From: Actinoplanes sp. N902-109
Lineage (GTDB): Bacteria > Actinomycetota > Actinomycetes > Mycobacteriales > Micromonosporaceae
Length of the DNA stretch: 64,000 nucleotides
NCBI RefSeq assembly: GCF_000389965.1
Contig: NC_021191.1
Coordinates: 6,945,501-7,009,500 of the forward strand
Direction of reading: 5' to 3'
Shown here: positions 33,643 to 41,213 of the stretch, one piece after another
Layout: every line of letters starts with the position of its first letter
Numbering within the stretch: the first letter of the stretch is position 1
Notes under the pieces: model-generated
What the model was told of the DNA's origin: nothing
Seen by the model: only the letters and a program-made list of their open reading frames with translations
Database searches by the model: none
Made by a program: the position numbers and the translations under genes

Positions 33643-33915
33643 TTAATCCGGCCAGGTGCCGGTCACCTTGCGGACGCCGACGGCGCTGCCGCGGGTCGCG
33701 GCGGCCCGGACGACGGAGAAGATGGCTCCTTGCAGCGCCGCCGCGGCGAGCACCTCGACCCAGCCGCGCTCCTCGTCGTGGGCGTCCGGGGCGTCGTCGT
33801 CGCCGGCGGCGAGCTTCCACACCTGCTTGAACAGCGCGCCCGCCACCGCACCCGCGGCGAGGCCGACCAGGATGTTGGCCGGCTTGAGGGCGACCTTCTG
33901 CAGCTTGCCGCTCAC
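33643..33915 (-). CDS. DUF4235 small membrane protein
   Basis: A 90-residue protein with a GlyAla-rich membrane helix (ILVGLAAGAVAGALFKQVWKL), an acidic linker (GDDDAPDAHDEERG) and a second amphipathic segment (VLAAAALQGAIFSVVRAAA). The pattern is that of DUF4235 proteins, of unknown function. It is the last gene of a three-gene run in which each start overlaps the previous stop by 4 bp, so a joint envelope role with the DUF3618 and holin-like proteins is likely. Confidence 0.85.
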   Translation of the reverse strand: MSGKLQKVALKPANILVGLAAGAVAGALFKQVWKLAAGDDDAPDAHDEERGWVEVLAAAALQGAIFSVVRAAATRGSAVGVRKVTGTWPD

Positions 33916-34349
33916 CGGCGCCGCCCCCGCACGATCAGGATGATGCCGACCAGTGCCACCACGCCGGCCGCGATGACGGCGAGCGGGACGGGGTTCTGCC
34001 GTACCTGCTCGCGGGCATCCTGGGCCTTGTCGAGCGCACCGGAGTCACGGACGCGGTCGACGGCGTGCCCCACCTTGTCGCCGGACTGCGAGGTTGCCGC
34101 GCGGACCTTCTCGGACGCGGCGGCTGCGGCTGTGGCGGCTGACGCCCGTACCCGCTCGGTGGTCTCGACGACCTTGGCCTTGGCGTTCGCCTTGGTCAGC
34201 TCGACCTGCTCCTTGGCGCGGGCCTTGACGTCCGCCTTGGCCGCGAGGGCCTGGACCGTCTCGCCCAGCTCGGCGCGGGTCTGCTTGATCTCCTCGCGCA
34301 ACGCCTCGACGTCGGGCTTGGTGCCCCCGGATCCGTTCTTGTCACTCAT
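33912..34349 (-). CDS. DUF3618 membrane-anchored helical protein
   Basis: A 145-residue protein starting at ATG 34349. The N-terminal PDVEALREEIKQTRAELGETVQALAAKADVKARAKE is the DUF3618 signature. A long charged, Ala-rich helix follows and a C-terminal membrane helix (VPLAVIAAGVVALVGIILIV) ends in RGRRR. The layout resembles the ElaB/YqjD type of tail-anchored stress proteins. Coupled on both sides by ATGA overlaps. Confidence 0.88.
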   Translation of the reverse strand: MSDKNGSGGTKPDVEALREEIKQTRAELGETVQALAAKADVKARAKEQVELTKANAKAKVVETTERVRASAATAAAAASEKVRAATSQSGDKVGHAVDRVRDSGALDKAQDAREQVRQNPVPLAVIAAGVVALVGIILIVRGRRR

Positions 34350-34783
34350 GCCCGGCTCCTGCCGCTCTTGATCGCGTGCTTGACCTCGTCGACGTCCGCC
34401 TTCGCGCTCTCGATCGCGGACTTCGGTTCCGGCGGGACCGCCTTGGTCACCTGCTTCTTGCCGAGCAGCGCCAGGACGCCGGCCGCGGCGAACAGCACCA
34501 CGGTGACGATCAGGGCGGCCAGCCACAGGTCCAGGAACAGGTTCAGCACGATGATCAGCGTGGCGATGAGCGCGCCGACGCCGTACAGGGCGAGCACGCC
34601 GCCCCCGCCGAACAGACCCACACCGATGCCGGCGTGCTTGCCCTTCTCGGCAAGTTCCGCCTTGGCGAGTGCGATCTCGTCCCGGACGAGGCGGGTGAGC
34701 TGTTCGCTCGCCTTCTGGACCAGTTCCGAGGTGGACTGGTCGGTCGCCGGACGGGCCGGGCTACCGTTCAGGACATCGGCCAT
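34346..34783 (-). CDS. Phage holin family / YqjE-like (DUF1469) membrane protein
   Basis: A 145-residue protein (ATG 34783, AAAGGAGG upstream; the frame is open 17 codons further). The N-terminal LVQKASEQLTRLVRDEIALAKAELAEKGKHAG block is the family signature. Two membrane helices follow (GVLALYGVGALIATLIIVL and WLAALIVTVVLFAAAGVLAL), and a charged tail ends the protein. The name reflects a fold shared with holins; there are no phage genes here. It is the first gene of the operon with DUF3618 and DUF4235. Confidence 0.88.
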   Translation of the reverse strand: MADVLNGSPARPATDQSTSELVQKASEQLTRLVRDEIALAKAELAEKGKHAGIGVGLFGGGGVLALYGVGALIATLIIVLNLFLDLWLAALIVTVVLFAAAGVLALLGKKQVTKAVPPEPKSAIESAKADVDEVKHAIKSGRSRA

Positions 34784-34913
34784 GGTGTCCTCCTTTCGCT
34801 GTGAGGCTGTATGCCCTGCTGGGCGGCCACTCAATCCTTGCTGGGACCGGAGAACACGGCATTGCGCCGGTCGCCGTCGCCGGTGCCGCTGAACACGAGT
34901 GCGTCATCGGAGG

Positions 34914-35051
34914 CTACCGGTGAATGGTCGCCCGCGTAGTCGTGTTCCGGACGCTTCCGAACCGGGCCGGAGGCTTGTGGGCAGTACGCCGTTTCCCGCA
35001 GCCCGCCGCAACGACGACGACGGCGAGCAGGGCGGTCAGGACGCTGGTCAC
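34914..35051 (-). CDS. Possible very small lipoprotein or membrane peptide, 45 aa
   Basis: A short minus-strand frame starts at GTG 35051 with GAGGAGAGGG just upstream. The product begins VTSVLTALLAVVVVAAGCGKRR, which has the look of a lipoprotein signal with lipobox VAAGC, and then a basic 25-residue stretch. It fills part of the 360-bp gap between the holin-like operon and the DUF1206 gene. It may be real, or the remnant of a longer gene; no homologue is known to me. Confidence 0.35.
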   Translation of the reverse strand: MTSVLTALLAVVVVAAGCGKRRTAHKPPARFGSVRNTTTRATIHR

Positions 35052-35143
35052 GGTTCCCTCTCCTCACAAGGGTCGGTTGCCAGCGATCCACCTCGCCCCG
35101 CTCGCCGCGGCCTGGAACGTGGAACGGTGAAGTCGGACCTCGG

Positions 35144-35965
35144 TCACACCTTGCGGTAGCGGGCCTGGAAGAAGCAGTAGATGCCGAACGCCGCGATGCC
35201 CAGGGCCATCAGGCCCAGCAGCCACGGTCCGTACGGCGCACCCGCCAGCGTCTTGAGCGCGGCGTCGAGCCCCCGCGCCTTCTCCGGGTCGTACTTCACC
35301 GCGGCGATGACGACGAGCACACCGGCGATCCCGTACGCGACGCCCTTGGCGGTGTAACCCGCGAGGCCGAGCCGTTCGACGGTCTTGTGCACCTTGGCGT
35401 TCATCTGCTGGGTGTTGAGGTGCTTCTCGAACTTCTTGCGCAGCCCGTAGACCACCAGCCCGATGCCGACGCCGAGCACGACGAGGCCGATCAGCCCGAC
35501 CAGGAAGCGGCCGGCACCGTTGTCCATCAGCGAGGACGCCTTCTGCTGCGAGCTGTCGCCGCTGGACGCCCCGGAACCCTTCAGCACCTTGATGCCGAGG
35601 AAGGCGAAGTAGAGGTACACGATCGTGCGGCAGCCGGAGATGAACCGCTCGGCCAGCGTCGACTTGTTCTGCTCGCCGCTCTCCCCGATGGCCGCCTCGA
35701 GCGCCTGCCAGACGGCCAGCCCGATCATGCCGACGATGGTGATCACCACGAGGGTCTTGCCCAGCGGCTTCTCCGCCAGCTCCTGGAACGCCCCGGACTG
35801 GTCGCTCTCCTGGCCCGACGAGCCGAAGGCGAGCTGCAACGCGATCCAGGCGAAGAGCAGATGGATGACCCCGTACGCGATGAATCCGCCGCGGGCCAGA
35901 TATTCCAGCGGCTTGCTGTCAGCCGCGCGGGACGCGGTGCCGCGGGCATGTGAGGAGGCAGTCAT
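35144..35965 (-). CDS. DUF1206 integral membrane protein
   Basis: A 273-residue protein with six predicted membrane helices in three pairs. Each pair carries a related motif (YLARGGFIAYGVIHLLFAW, FISGCRTIVYLYFAFLGIK, LAGYTAKGVAYGIAGVLVV), the threefold repeat of the DUF1206 family. Function unknown; members are common in actinobacterial envelopes. The start ATG 35965 follows GAGGAGG. It is monocistronic by spacing. Confidence 0.9.
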   Translation of the reverse strand: MTASSHARGTASRAADSKPLEYLARGGFIAYGVIHLLFAWIALQLAFGSSGQESDQSGAFQELAEKPLGKTLVVITIVGMIGLAVWQALEAAIGESGEQNKSTLAERFISGCRTIVYLYFAFLGIKVLKGSGASSGDSSQQKASSLMDNGAGRFLVGLIGLVVLGVGIGLVVYGLRKKFEKHLNTQQMNAKVHKTVERLGLAGYTAKGVAYGIAGVLVVIAAVKYDPEKARGLDAALKTLAGAPYGPWLLGLMALGIAAFGIYCFFQARYRKV

Positions 35966-36000
35966 GGCCGCTAATGTGACCAGCGGTGAAGATTTCCAAA

Positions 36001-36312
36001 CTACCGCGACACCTGGATGCTGACGTTGTCGCTGGTGATGCTGTCGAGGGAGACCTGGAGGCCGCCGACGCCGACCGCTTGCTGGCCCTTGGTCAGCGTG
36101 ATCTGCTCGCCGGCGACGTCGAGGGTGACGGTGTTCTGGTCGGCGCTGACGAACTTCGCCTCGACGCCGAGGACGCTGACGCTGGCGTCGACCGAGCGGT
36201 CGATCGTCACGGTGCACTGATCGACGCCGCACGAGACGTTGTCGTTGCTGCACCCGGCCAGCAGGCCGAGGAACAGGACAGCGGCGGCAACTCTCGGTGC
36301 TGCGGTCTTCAT
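36001..36312 (-). CDS. Small lipoprotein
   Basis: A 103-residue protein (start at ATG 36312, MKTAAPRVAAAVLFL). The signal peptide ends in lipobox LLAGC, and the mature part is a short beta-rich domain with Cys in SCGVDQCTVTIDRS. The sequence alternates hydrophobic and polar residues (VEAKFVSADQNTVTLDV). No family is recognised. It lies upstream of the DUF1206 gene on the same strand and is divergent from the GNAT gene. Confidence 0.75.
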   Translation of the reverse strand: MKTAAPRVAAAVLFLGLLAGCSNDNVSCGVDQCTVTIDRSVDASVSVLGVEAKFVSADQNTVTLDVAGEQITLTKGQQAVGVGGLQVSLDSITSDNVSIQVSR

Positions 36313-36358
36313 CACCTGGTCAAGGCTACCGGGGACGCGCCAGCCTAGGCTGTCAGTC

Positions 36359-36625
36359 ATGGACGTCACTGTGCGGGACAACCCGCAGCGCAGCCGGTTC
36401 GAGCTCCTCGTCGACGGCGAGGTCAGCGGGTTCGCCGACTACTACGAGCAGAACGGCGCCGTGGTGATCCCGCACAGCGAGGTCGAGCCCCGGTATCGGG
36501 GCCAGGGCCTGGGCATTGTCCTTGCCGAGCAGACCCTGGCCACCTTGCGTGAGCGCGGCGTGAAGATCGTTCCCGCCTGCTCGTTCTTCGCCCGTTACAT
36601 CGAGCTGGAGAGCCGCCGGGGCTGA
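36359..36625 (+). CDS. GNAT-like N-acetyltransferase (YjdJ/Gcn5-related, 88 aa)
   Basis: A minimal acetyltransferase fold of 88 residues with the acetyl-CoA loop VEPRYRGQGLGIVLAEQTL and a C-terminal PACSFFARYIE. The sequence matches the short YjdJ/Yidj-like group typical of actinobacteria. Substrate unknown. It is preceded by a short divergent promoter region and ends in a hairpin shared with the convergent GH3 gene. Confidence 0.9.
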   Translation: MDVTVRDNPQRSRFELLVDGEVSGFADYYEQNGAVVIPHSEVEPRYRGQGLGIVLAEQTLATLRERGVKIVPACSFFARYIELESRRG

Positions 36626-36648
36626 CCCGGCGGCGCTGCGCCGCCGGG
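36626..36648. terminator. Bidirectional terminator between convergent genes
   Basis: CCCGGCGGCG and CGCCGCCGGG form a perfect 10-bp stem with loop CTG, directly between the GNAT stop and the stop of the GH3 gene. Confidence 0.75.
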
Positions 36649-36652
36649 CCGG

Positions 36653-38242
36653 TCAGGCGGCCAGCGCCTGCTTGCTGCGGTCGGGCACCGCGGTGCCGGC
36701 GAGCAGTTCGGCCGCGGCCTGACCGCAGGCCCGGGTCGCCCCGTACGTGGCCAGGTGCACCCCGCCGCTCACCACGACCGGCACGCCCATCTCGACCACG
36801 ATCGCATCCGGGCGTACGGACAGGGTGCGCTCCAGCGCGTCGGCGACCCACGGGTGCCGGTGGGCGTCGCGCACCACGAGCACCAGCGGGCGCGCCCCGA
36901 CACCGTGCAGGATCGGCGCGACCGGGTCGGTGACGCCGGCCAGGTCGTCGGCGGAGAGCCGGGCCGAGGTGGTGCCGGGCAGCAGCTCGCCCAGCGGGGC
37001 ACCCACCCCCCACGGGGTCTCGGCACCGATGGCGATGTTGCGCGGCGGCACGAACTCGACCACGTGCGGCGGCACCTGCAGCGGCAGTGCGGGGGCGTCG
37101 TCGGTCGTGGTGACCTTGAGCGCGCGGCGGGCGGCTGCCTGCCCCACCGCGGAGCCGGTGATGACCGCGATGTCGGCGGCTGCCGAGCCGGCCGCGTCGG
37201 CCACCGCGCGGGCCCCGACAGCGGTCTGCGTCCGCAGCGTCCAGGCGGCCAGTTCGCGCACCCGCCGGGCGGCGTCGTACAGCCGCTCCTCGCTCAGCTC
37301 GCCGGCGTGCACAGCCGCCACGATGGCGTCGCGCAGCCGCACGGCGGTCGCCTCGTCGGCGTGGTCGCCGCCCACGCAGATCGCGTCGGCGCCCGCGGCG
37401 ATCGCCCGGACGGTGGCGCCGGCCAGGCCGTACTTACGGCTCACGCCCTGCATCTCGATGCCGTCGGTGACGATCAGCCCGTCGAAGCCCAGTTCCTCGC
37501 GGAGCAGGCCGGTGAGGATGCGCCGGCTGAGCGTGGCGGGCAGGTCGCTGTCGTACGCCGGGACGATGAGGTGCCCGGTCATGATCGAGCGCACCCCGGC
37601 GGCGATCGCGGCGCGGAACGGCACCAGTTCGCACTCCTCGAGGCGGGCGCGGTCGTGGCCGATGACCGGTACGTCGTGGTGCGAGTCGACGGCGGTGTCG
37701 CCGTGGCCCGGGAAGTGCTTGGCGCAGGCGGCGACGCCGGCTTCCTGCAGCCCGCCGATCCAGGCCGCGCCGTGGCGGGCCACCAGAGCGGCGTCCGCGC
37801 CGAACGCCCGTACCCCGATGATGGGGTTGTCGGGGTTGCAGTTGACGTCGGTGTCCGGGGCGTAGTCCAGGGTGATGCCCGCGTTCGCCAGGTCCAGGCC
37901 CAGGTCACGGGCCACGGCGGCGGTCAGGTCGAGGTCGTCCACGGCACCCAGGCCGAGGTTGCCGGGCCGGGAGCTGCCGTGCCGCGACTCGAACCGGGTG
38001 ACGTCGCCGGCCTCCTCGTCGATGGCCACGATGACGTCGGGCCGTTCCGCGCGCAGCTGGGCGGTGAGCGCCGCCACCTGCGCCGGTGACTCGACGTTGC
38101 GGGCGAACAGCGCGACGCCGCCCAGCCCCTCGGCGAGCCGGCGGCGTACCCAGTCGGGCGCCGTGGTGCCGAGGAAGCCCGGCTGCAGGACCGCGTCGGC
38201 GAGTCCCGCCAGGTCGCCAGATGTCGGCATGAGTTCGCGCAC
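36653..38242 (-). CDS. nagZ: GH3 beta-N-acetylhexosaminidase, NagZ-like
   Basis: Cleaves N-acetylglucosamine from cell-wall or chitin fragments; no signal peptide is seen, so it is likely cytosolic wall recycling. The 529 residues have the GH3 TIM barrel with VIVAIDEEAGDVTRFE, the NagZ signature KHFPGHGDTAVDSHHDVP (Asp-His dyad) and the nucleophile Asp in IVTDGIEMQGV. A C-terminal alpha/beta domain of about 180 residues makes it longer than E. coli NagZ (about 340), as in Gram-positive enzymes. The start may be at the internal ATG of residue 5. Some actinobacterial members are phosphorylases. Confidence 0.88.
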   Translation of the reverse strand: MRELMPTSGDLAGLADAVLQPGFLGTTAPDWVRRRLAEGLGGVALFARNVESPAQVAALTAQLRAERPDVIVAIDEEAGDVTRFESRHGSSRPGNLGLGAVDDLDLTAAVARDLGLDLANAGITLDYAPDTDVNCNPDNPIIGVRAFGADAALVARHGAAWIGGLQEAGVAACAKHFPGHGDTAVDSHHDVPVIGHDRARLEECELVPFRAAIAAGVRSIMTGHLIVPAYDSDLPATLSRRILTGLLREELGFDGLIVTDGIEMQGVSRKYGLAGATVRAIAAGADAICVGGDHADEATAVRLRDAIVAAVHAGELSEERLYDAARRVRELAAWTLRTQTAVGARAVADAAGSAAADIAVITGSAVGQAAARRALKVTTTDDAPALPLQVPPHVVEFVPPRNIAIGAETPWGVGAPLGELLPGTTSARLSADDLAGVTDPVAPILHGVGARPLVLVVRDAHRHPWVADALERTLSVRPDAIVVEMGVPVVVSGGVHLATYGATRACGQAAAELLAGTAVPDRSKQALAA

Positions 38243-38404
38243 CTCCGGTGACGATCGATACGCGCTGGGTAGCGCGTCCCCCTTCAGAGATCAACCGGCA
38301 ACCGTCGTGGGCGCGGTGACGACCTATGGTCACCCACCGCGCCCCTTTAGTCAACAAACCTTTCTATTAAACGTGCTTAAAGTCCTGGTGGGTACGCTGC
38401 AGGG

Positions 38405-38551
38405 GTGCCCGCCTCCACTGTGCTCGCCGCTCCCGTGCTCGCCACCACCGGCGTCGACTGGTCCCAGGTTCACGCGGTCAAGCTGCTCGGGGTGGCCCTC
38501 GGCGGCCTGATCCTGCTCTGGGCCATCAGAAGGATGTTCGGCGGCAAATAA
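38405..38551 (+). CDS. Small membrane protein, 48 aa
   Basis: Starts at GTG 38405 after CAGGGG. The product has an N-terminal VPASTVLAAPVLATTGVDW, one membrane helix (VKLLGVALGGLILLWAI) and ends RRMFGGK. An AT-rich region with CTTTCTATTAAACGTGCTTAAAG (about 38358-38380) upstream looks like its promoter. It precedes the F420-type oxidoreductase by 19 bp and is probably in its operon. No family is recognised. Confidence 0.6.
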   Translation: MPASTVLAAPVLATTGVDWSQVHAVKLLGVALGGLILLWAIRRMFGGK

Positions 38552-38570
38552 CCCGGGTAATCCGCCCGGT

Positions 38571-39521
38571 ATGAAAATCGGATATTTCCTGTCCAGCGAG
38601 GAGTACACCCCCGCTGAGCTGATCGAGCAGGCCAAAGGTGCGGAACGGGCCGGTTTCTCGGCGCTGTGGATCTCCGACCACTACCACCCGTGGGTCGACG
38701 CGCAGGGCCAGAGCGCCTTCGTGTGGTCCACCATCGGCGCGCTCAGCCAGGCCTGCCGGCTGCCCATCACCACCGCGGTGACCTGCCCGACCGTGCGCAT
38801 CCACCCGGCGGTCATCGCCCAGGCGGCGGCCACCAGCGCGGTGCTGACCGGCGGGAAGTTCCGGCTCGGCGTGGGCACCGGCGAGGCGCTCAACGAGCAC
38901 ATCTTCGGCGACGCCTGGCCCGAGGCCGACGTGCGGCTGGAGATGCTCGAGGAGGCCGTCGAGATCATGCGCGAGCTGTGGAAGGGCGGCGTGGTCTCCT
39001 ACCAGGGCAAGCACTACACCGTGCAGAACGCCCGGGTCTACACGTTGCCGGAGAAGCCCGTCGAGATCCTGGTCTCCGGGTTCGGCCCCAAGGCCATCGA
39101 GGTGGCTGCCCGGATCGGCGAGGGCTACGTCAGCACCATGCCCGACGGCGACATGGTCAAGCAGTTCCGGTCCCAGGGCGGCGGCGACCGGACCTGTCAG
39201 GCCGGGTTCAAGGCTGCTTTCGCGGCGACCGAGGAGGAGGGGGCCCGGCTGGCGTACGAGAAGTGGCCGAACGCCGCCGTTCCCGGCGAGCTCTCCCAGG
39301 TCCTCCCCTCGCCCAAGCACTTCGAGCAGGCCTCCGAGCTGGTCACCCAGGACATGGTCAAGGAGGCGTTCGTCTGCGGCAACGACCCGCAGGCGCACGT
39401 CGAGATGCTCGACAAGTACGCCGAGGCGGGCTTCGACGAGGTCTACGTCGCCAACACCGGGCCCAACTACCAGGGACTCTTCGATCTGTACGCCGAGCAC
39501 ATCTTCCCGAAGTACGCCTGA
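38571..39521 (+). CDS. LLM-class F420-dependent oxidoreductase (TIGR03557-type)
   Basis: Flavin/deazaflavin luciferase-like monooxygenase family, related to F420-dependent glucose-6-phosphate dehydrogenase. The 316 residues begin MKIGYFLSSEEYTPAELIEQAK and contain SALWISDHYHPWVDAQGQSA, FRLGVGTGEALNEH and a C-terminal AGFDEVYVANTGP. The HYHPW segment and GVGTGE block fit the F420-binding subgroup. Substrate unknown. It implies the host makes coenzyme F420, as actinobacteria do. Confidence 0.9.
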   Translation: MKIGYFLSSEEYTPAELIEQAKGAERAGFSALWISDHYHPWVDAQGQSAFVWSTIGALSQACRLPITTAVTCPTVRIHPAVIAQAAATSAVLTGGKFRLGVGTGEALNEHIFGDAWPEADVRLEMLEEAVEIMRELWKGGVVSYQGKHYTVQNARVYTLPEKPVEILVSGFGPKAIEVAARIGEGYVSTMPDGDMVKQFRSQGGGDRTCQAGFKAAFAATEEEGARLAYEKWPNAAVPGELSQVLPSPKHFEQASELVTQDMVKEAFVCGNDPQAHVEMLDKYAEAGFDEVYVANTGPNYQGLFDLYAEHIFPKYA

Positions 39522-39560
39522 CGTTTCGGTGGCACACCACCCGGGCACAATGGCCGCTCG

Positions 39561-41213
39561 ATGAAGCTCAACGTTCCGGTCTACGGGCCGCGCCTGCGCA
39601 AGATCGCGCGTAAGCACTTCGGCTGGCCCTCGCTGCGCCCCGGTCAGTTCAAGCCCATGCGGGCGGTGCTGCGCCGGCGCGACGCCCTGGTCGTGCTGCC
39701 GACCGGCGCCGGCAAGTCGGCGATCTACCAGATCCCGGCGGTCCTGCTGCCCGGGCCGACAGTGGTGATCTCACCGCTGCTGGCCCTGCAGCAGGACCAG
39801 ATCGTCGCGCTCAACGAGTACGCCGACCCCAAGCTGCGCGCGGTGCGGGTCAGCTCCGCCGAGACACCGGCCCAGCAGCGCGAGGCCATCCAGGAGATCC
39901 GCGACGGCCGGGCCGAGTTCCTGTTCATCACCCCGGAACAGCTCAGCGACCCCGAGCGGCTGGCCGAGGTGCGCGCGCTGCGGCCCGGGCTGGTCGCCGT
40001 CGACGAGGCGCACTGCATCTCGGTGTGGGGCCACGACTTCCGCCCCGACTTCCTCCAGCTGGGCCATCTGATCAAGGCGATCGGCCGGCCCCCGGTGGTG
40101 GCGCTGACCGCGACCGCGTCGCCGCCGGTGCGCGACGACATCATCGAGCGGCTGCAGCTGCGCAAACCCGAGATCCACGTCTCCGGGCTGGACCGCAGCA
40201 ACCTGTTCCTCGAGGTCGCCCAGTGCCCGGACGAGAACTACCGCTGGCGCCGGCTGACCACGCTGCTCGACGAGACGCCGCGGCCCGGCATCATCTATGT
40301 CGCCACCCGGCGGGCCGCCGAGGAACTCGCCGAGAAGCTCACCACGGCGGGCTACCCGGCCGAGTTCTACCACGGCGGTATGGCGGCCGGTGCCCGCGAG
40401 CAGCGCCACGAGGACTTCACCAACGACAAGGTCGACATCATGGTGGCGACCTCGGCGTTCGGCATGGGCATCGACAAGCCCAACATCCGCTGGGTCGCGC
40501 ACATGGCCCTGCCCGACTCCCCGGACAGCTACTTCCAGGAGATCGGCCGGATGGGCCGGGACGGTGAACCGGGCCGCGCGCTGCTGCTCTGGCGCGCCGA
40601 GGACGAGGGCATCCAGCGCTTCTTCAGCGGTGGCAGCCCCGCCGTCGAGGAGCTGCGCGAGCTGGCCGCCGCGCTGCGCGGCGGCGCGAGCACCAAGACC
40701 GAGCTCAAGGACAAGACCGGGCTCGGCCCGCGCAAACTCGGCCAGCTGCTCGCCCTGCTCGAACAGGTCGGCGCGGCCACCGCCCACGGCAACCACTGGA
40801 CGGTGCCGCGGTACGCCCCGCTGCCGGCCAAGGCCGCCGACAAGGCCGGTGCCGAGCACGAACGCCAGCAGGTCGTGCAGCGCTCCCGCACCGACATGAT
40901 GCGGGGGTTCGCCGAGACCCGCGCCTGCCGCACCCAGACCCTGCTCGCCTACTTCGGCGAGGACACCGGCCGGCCCTGCGGCCACTGCGACAACTGCGCC
41001 GACGGCACCGCCGAGGAGGTCGAGGAAGCCACCGGCGACGAGCCGTTCGCCGTGCACAGCTCGGTCGAGCACCCGGAGTGGGGCACCGGCATGGTGATGA
41101 GCTACGAGGAGGACAAGATGACCGTCCTGTTCGAGTCCCAGGGCTACAAGACGTTGTCCGTACCGGTAGTCCTGGAACACGCGATCCTCAAACAGGTCAG
41201 TACGTCAGCTTGA
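39561..41213 (+). CDS. recQ: RecQ-family ATP-dependent DNA helicase
   Basis: 3'-5' helicase in DNA repair. The 550 residues contain Walker A (LPTGAGKSAIYQIP), the DEAH box in VAVDEAHCISVWGHDFRPDF (characteristic of RecQ), GIIYVATRRAAEELA, and TSAFGMGIDKPNIRWVAH. A zinc-binding set follows with Cys in ETRACRTQTLL and RPCGHCDNC. No HRDC domain follows; instead a short C-terminal segment (SVEHPEWGTGMVMSYEEDKMTVLF) resembles an SH3-like fold. It overlaps the end of the following convergent pseudogene by 17 bp. Confidence 0.93.
   Translation: MKLNVPVYGPRLRKIARKHFGWPSLRPGQFKPMRAVLRRRDALVVLPTGAGKSAIYQIPAVLLPGPTVVISPLLALQQDQIVALNEYADPKLRAVRVSSAETPAQQREAIQEIRDGRAEFLFITPEQLSDPERLAEVRALRPGLVAVDEAHCISVWGHDFRPDFLQLGHLIKAIGRPPVVALTATASPPVRDDIIERLQLRKPEIHVSGLDRSNLFLEVAQCPDENYRWRRLTTLLDETPRPGIIYVATRRAAEELAEKLTTAGYPAEFYHGGMAAGAREQRHEDFTNDKVDIMVATSAFGMGIDKPNIRWVAHMALPDSPDSYFQEIGRMGRDGEPGRALLLWRAEDEGIQRFFSGGSPAVEELRELAAALRGGASTKTELKDKTGLGPRKLGQLLALLEQVGAATAHGNHWTVPRYAPLPAKAADKAGAEHERQQVVQRSRTDMMRGFAETRACRTQTLLAYFGEDTGRPCGHCDNCADGTAEEVEEATGDEPFAVHSSVEHPEWGTGMVMSYEEDKMTVLFESQGYKTLSVPVVLEHAILKQVSTSA

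Noticed and set aside
34346..34783. Prophage remnant because of the holin-like protein
   Set aside because: No phage genes surround it; the DUF1469/YqjE family is common in chromosomal stress operons and sits here with DUF3618 and DUF4235.
34831..35091. 86-codon minus-strand frame overlapping the small lipoprotein candidate
   Set aside because: Arg-rich without a signal or family pattern; the other frame has the better ribosome-binding site and signal sequence.
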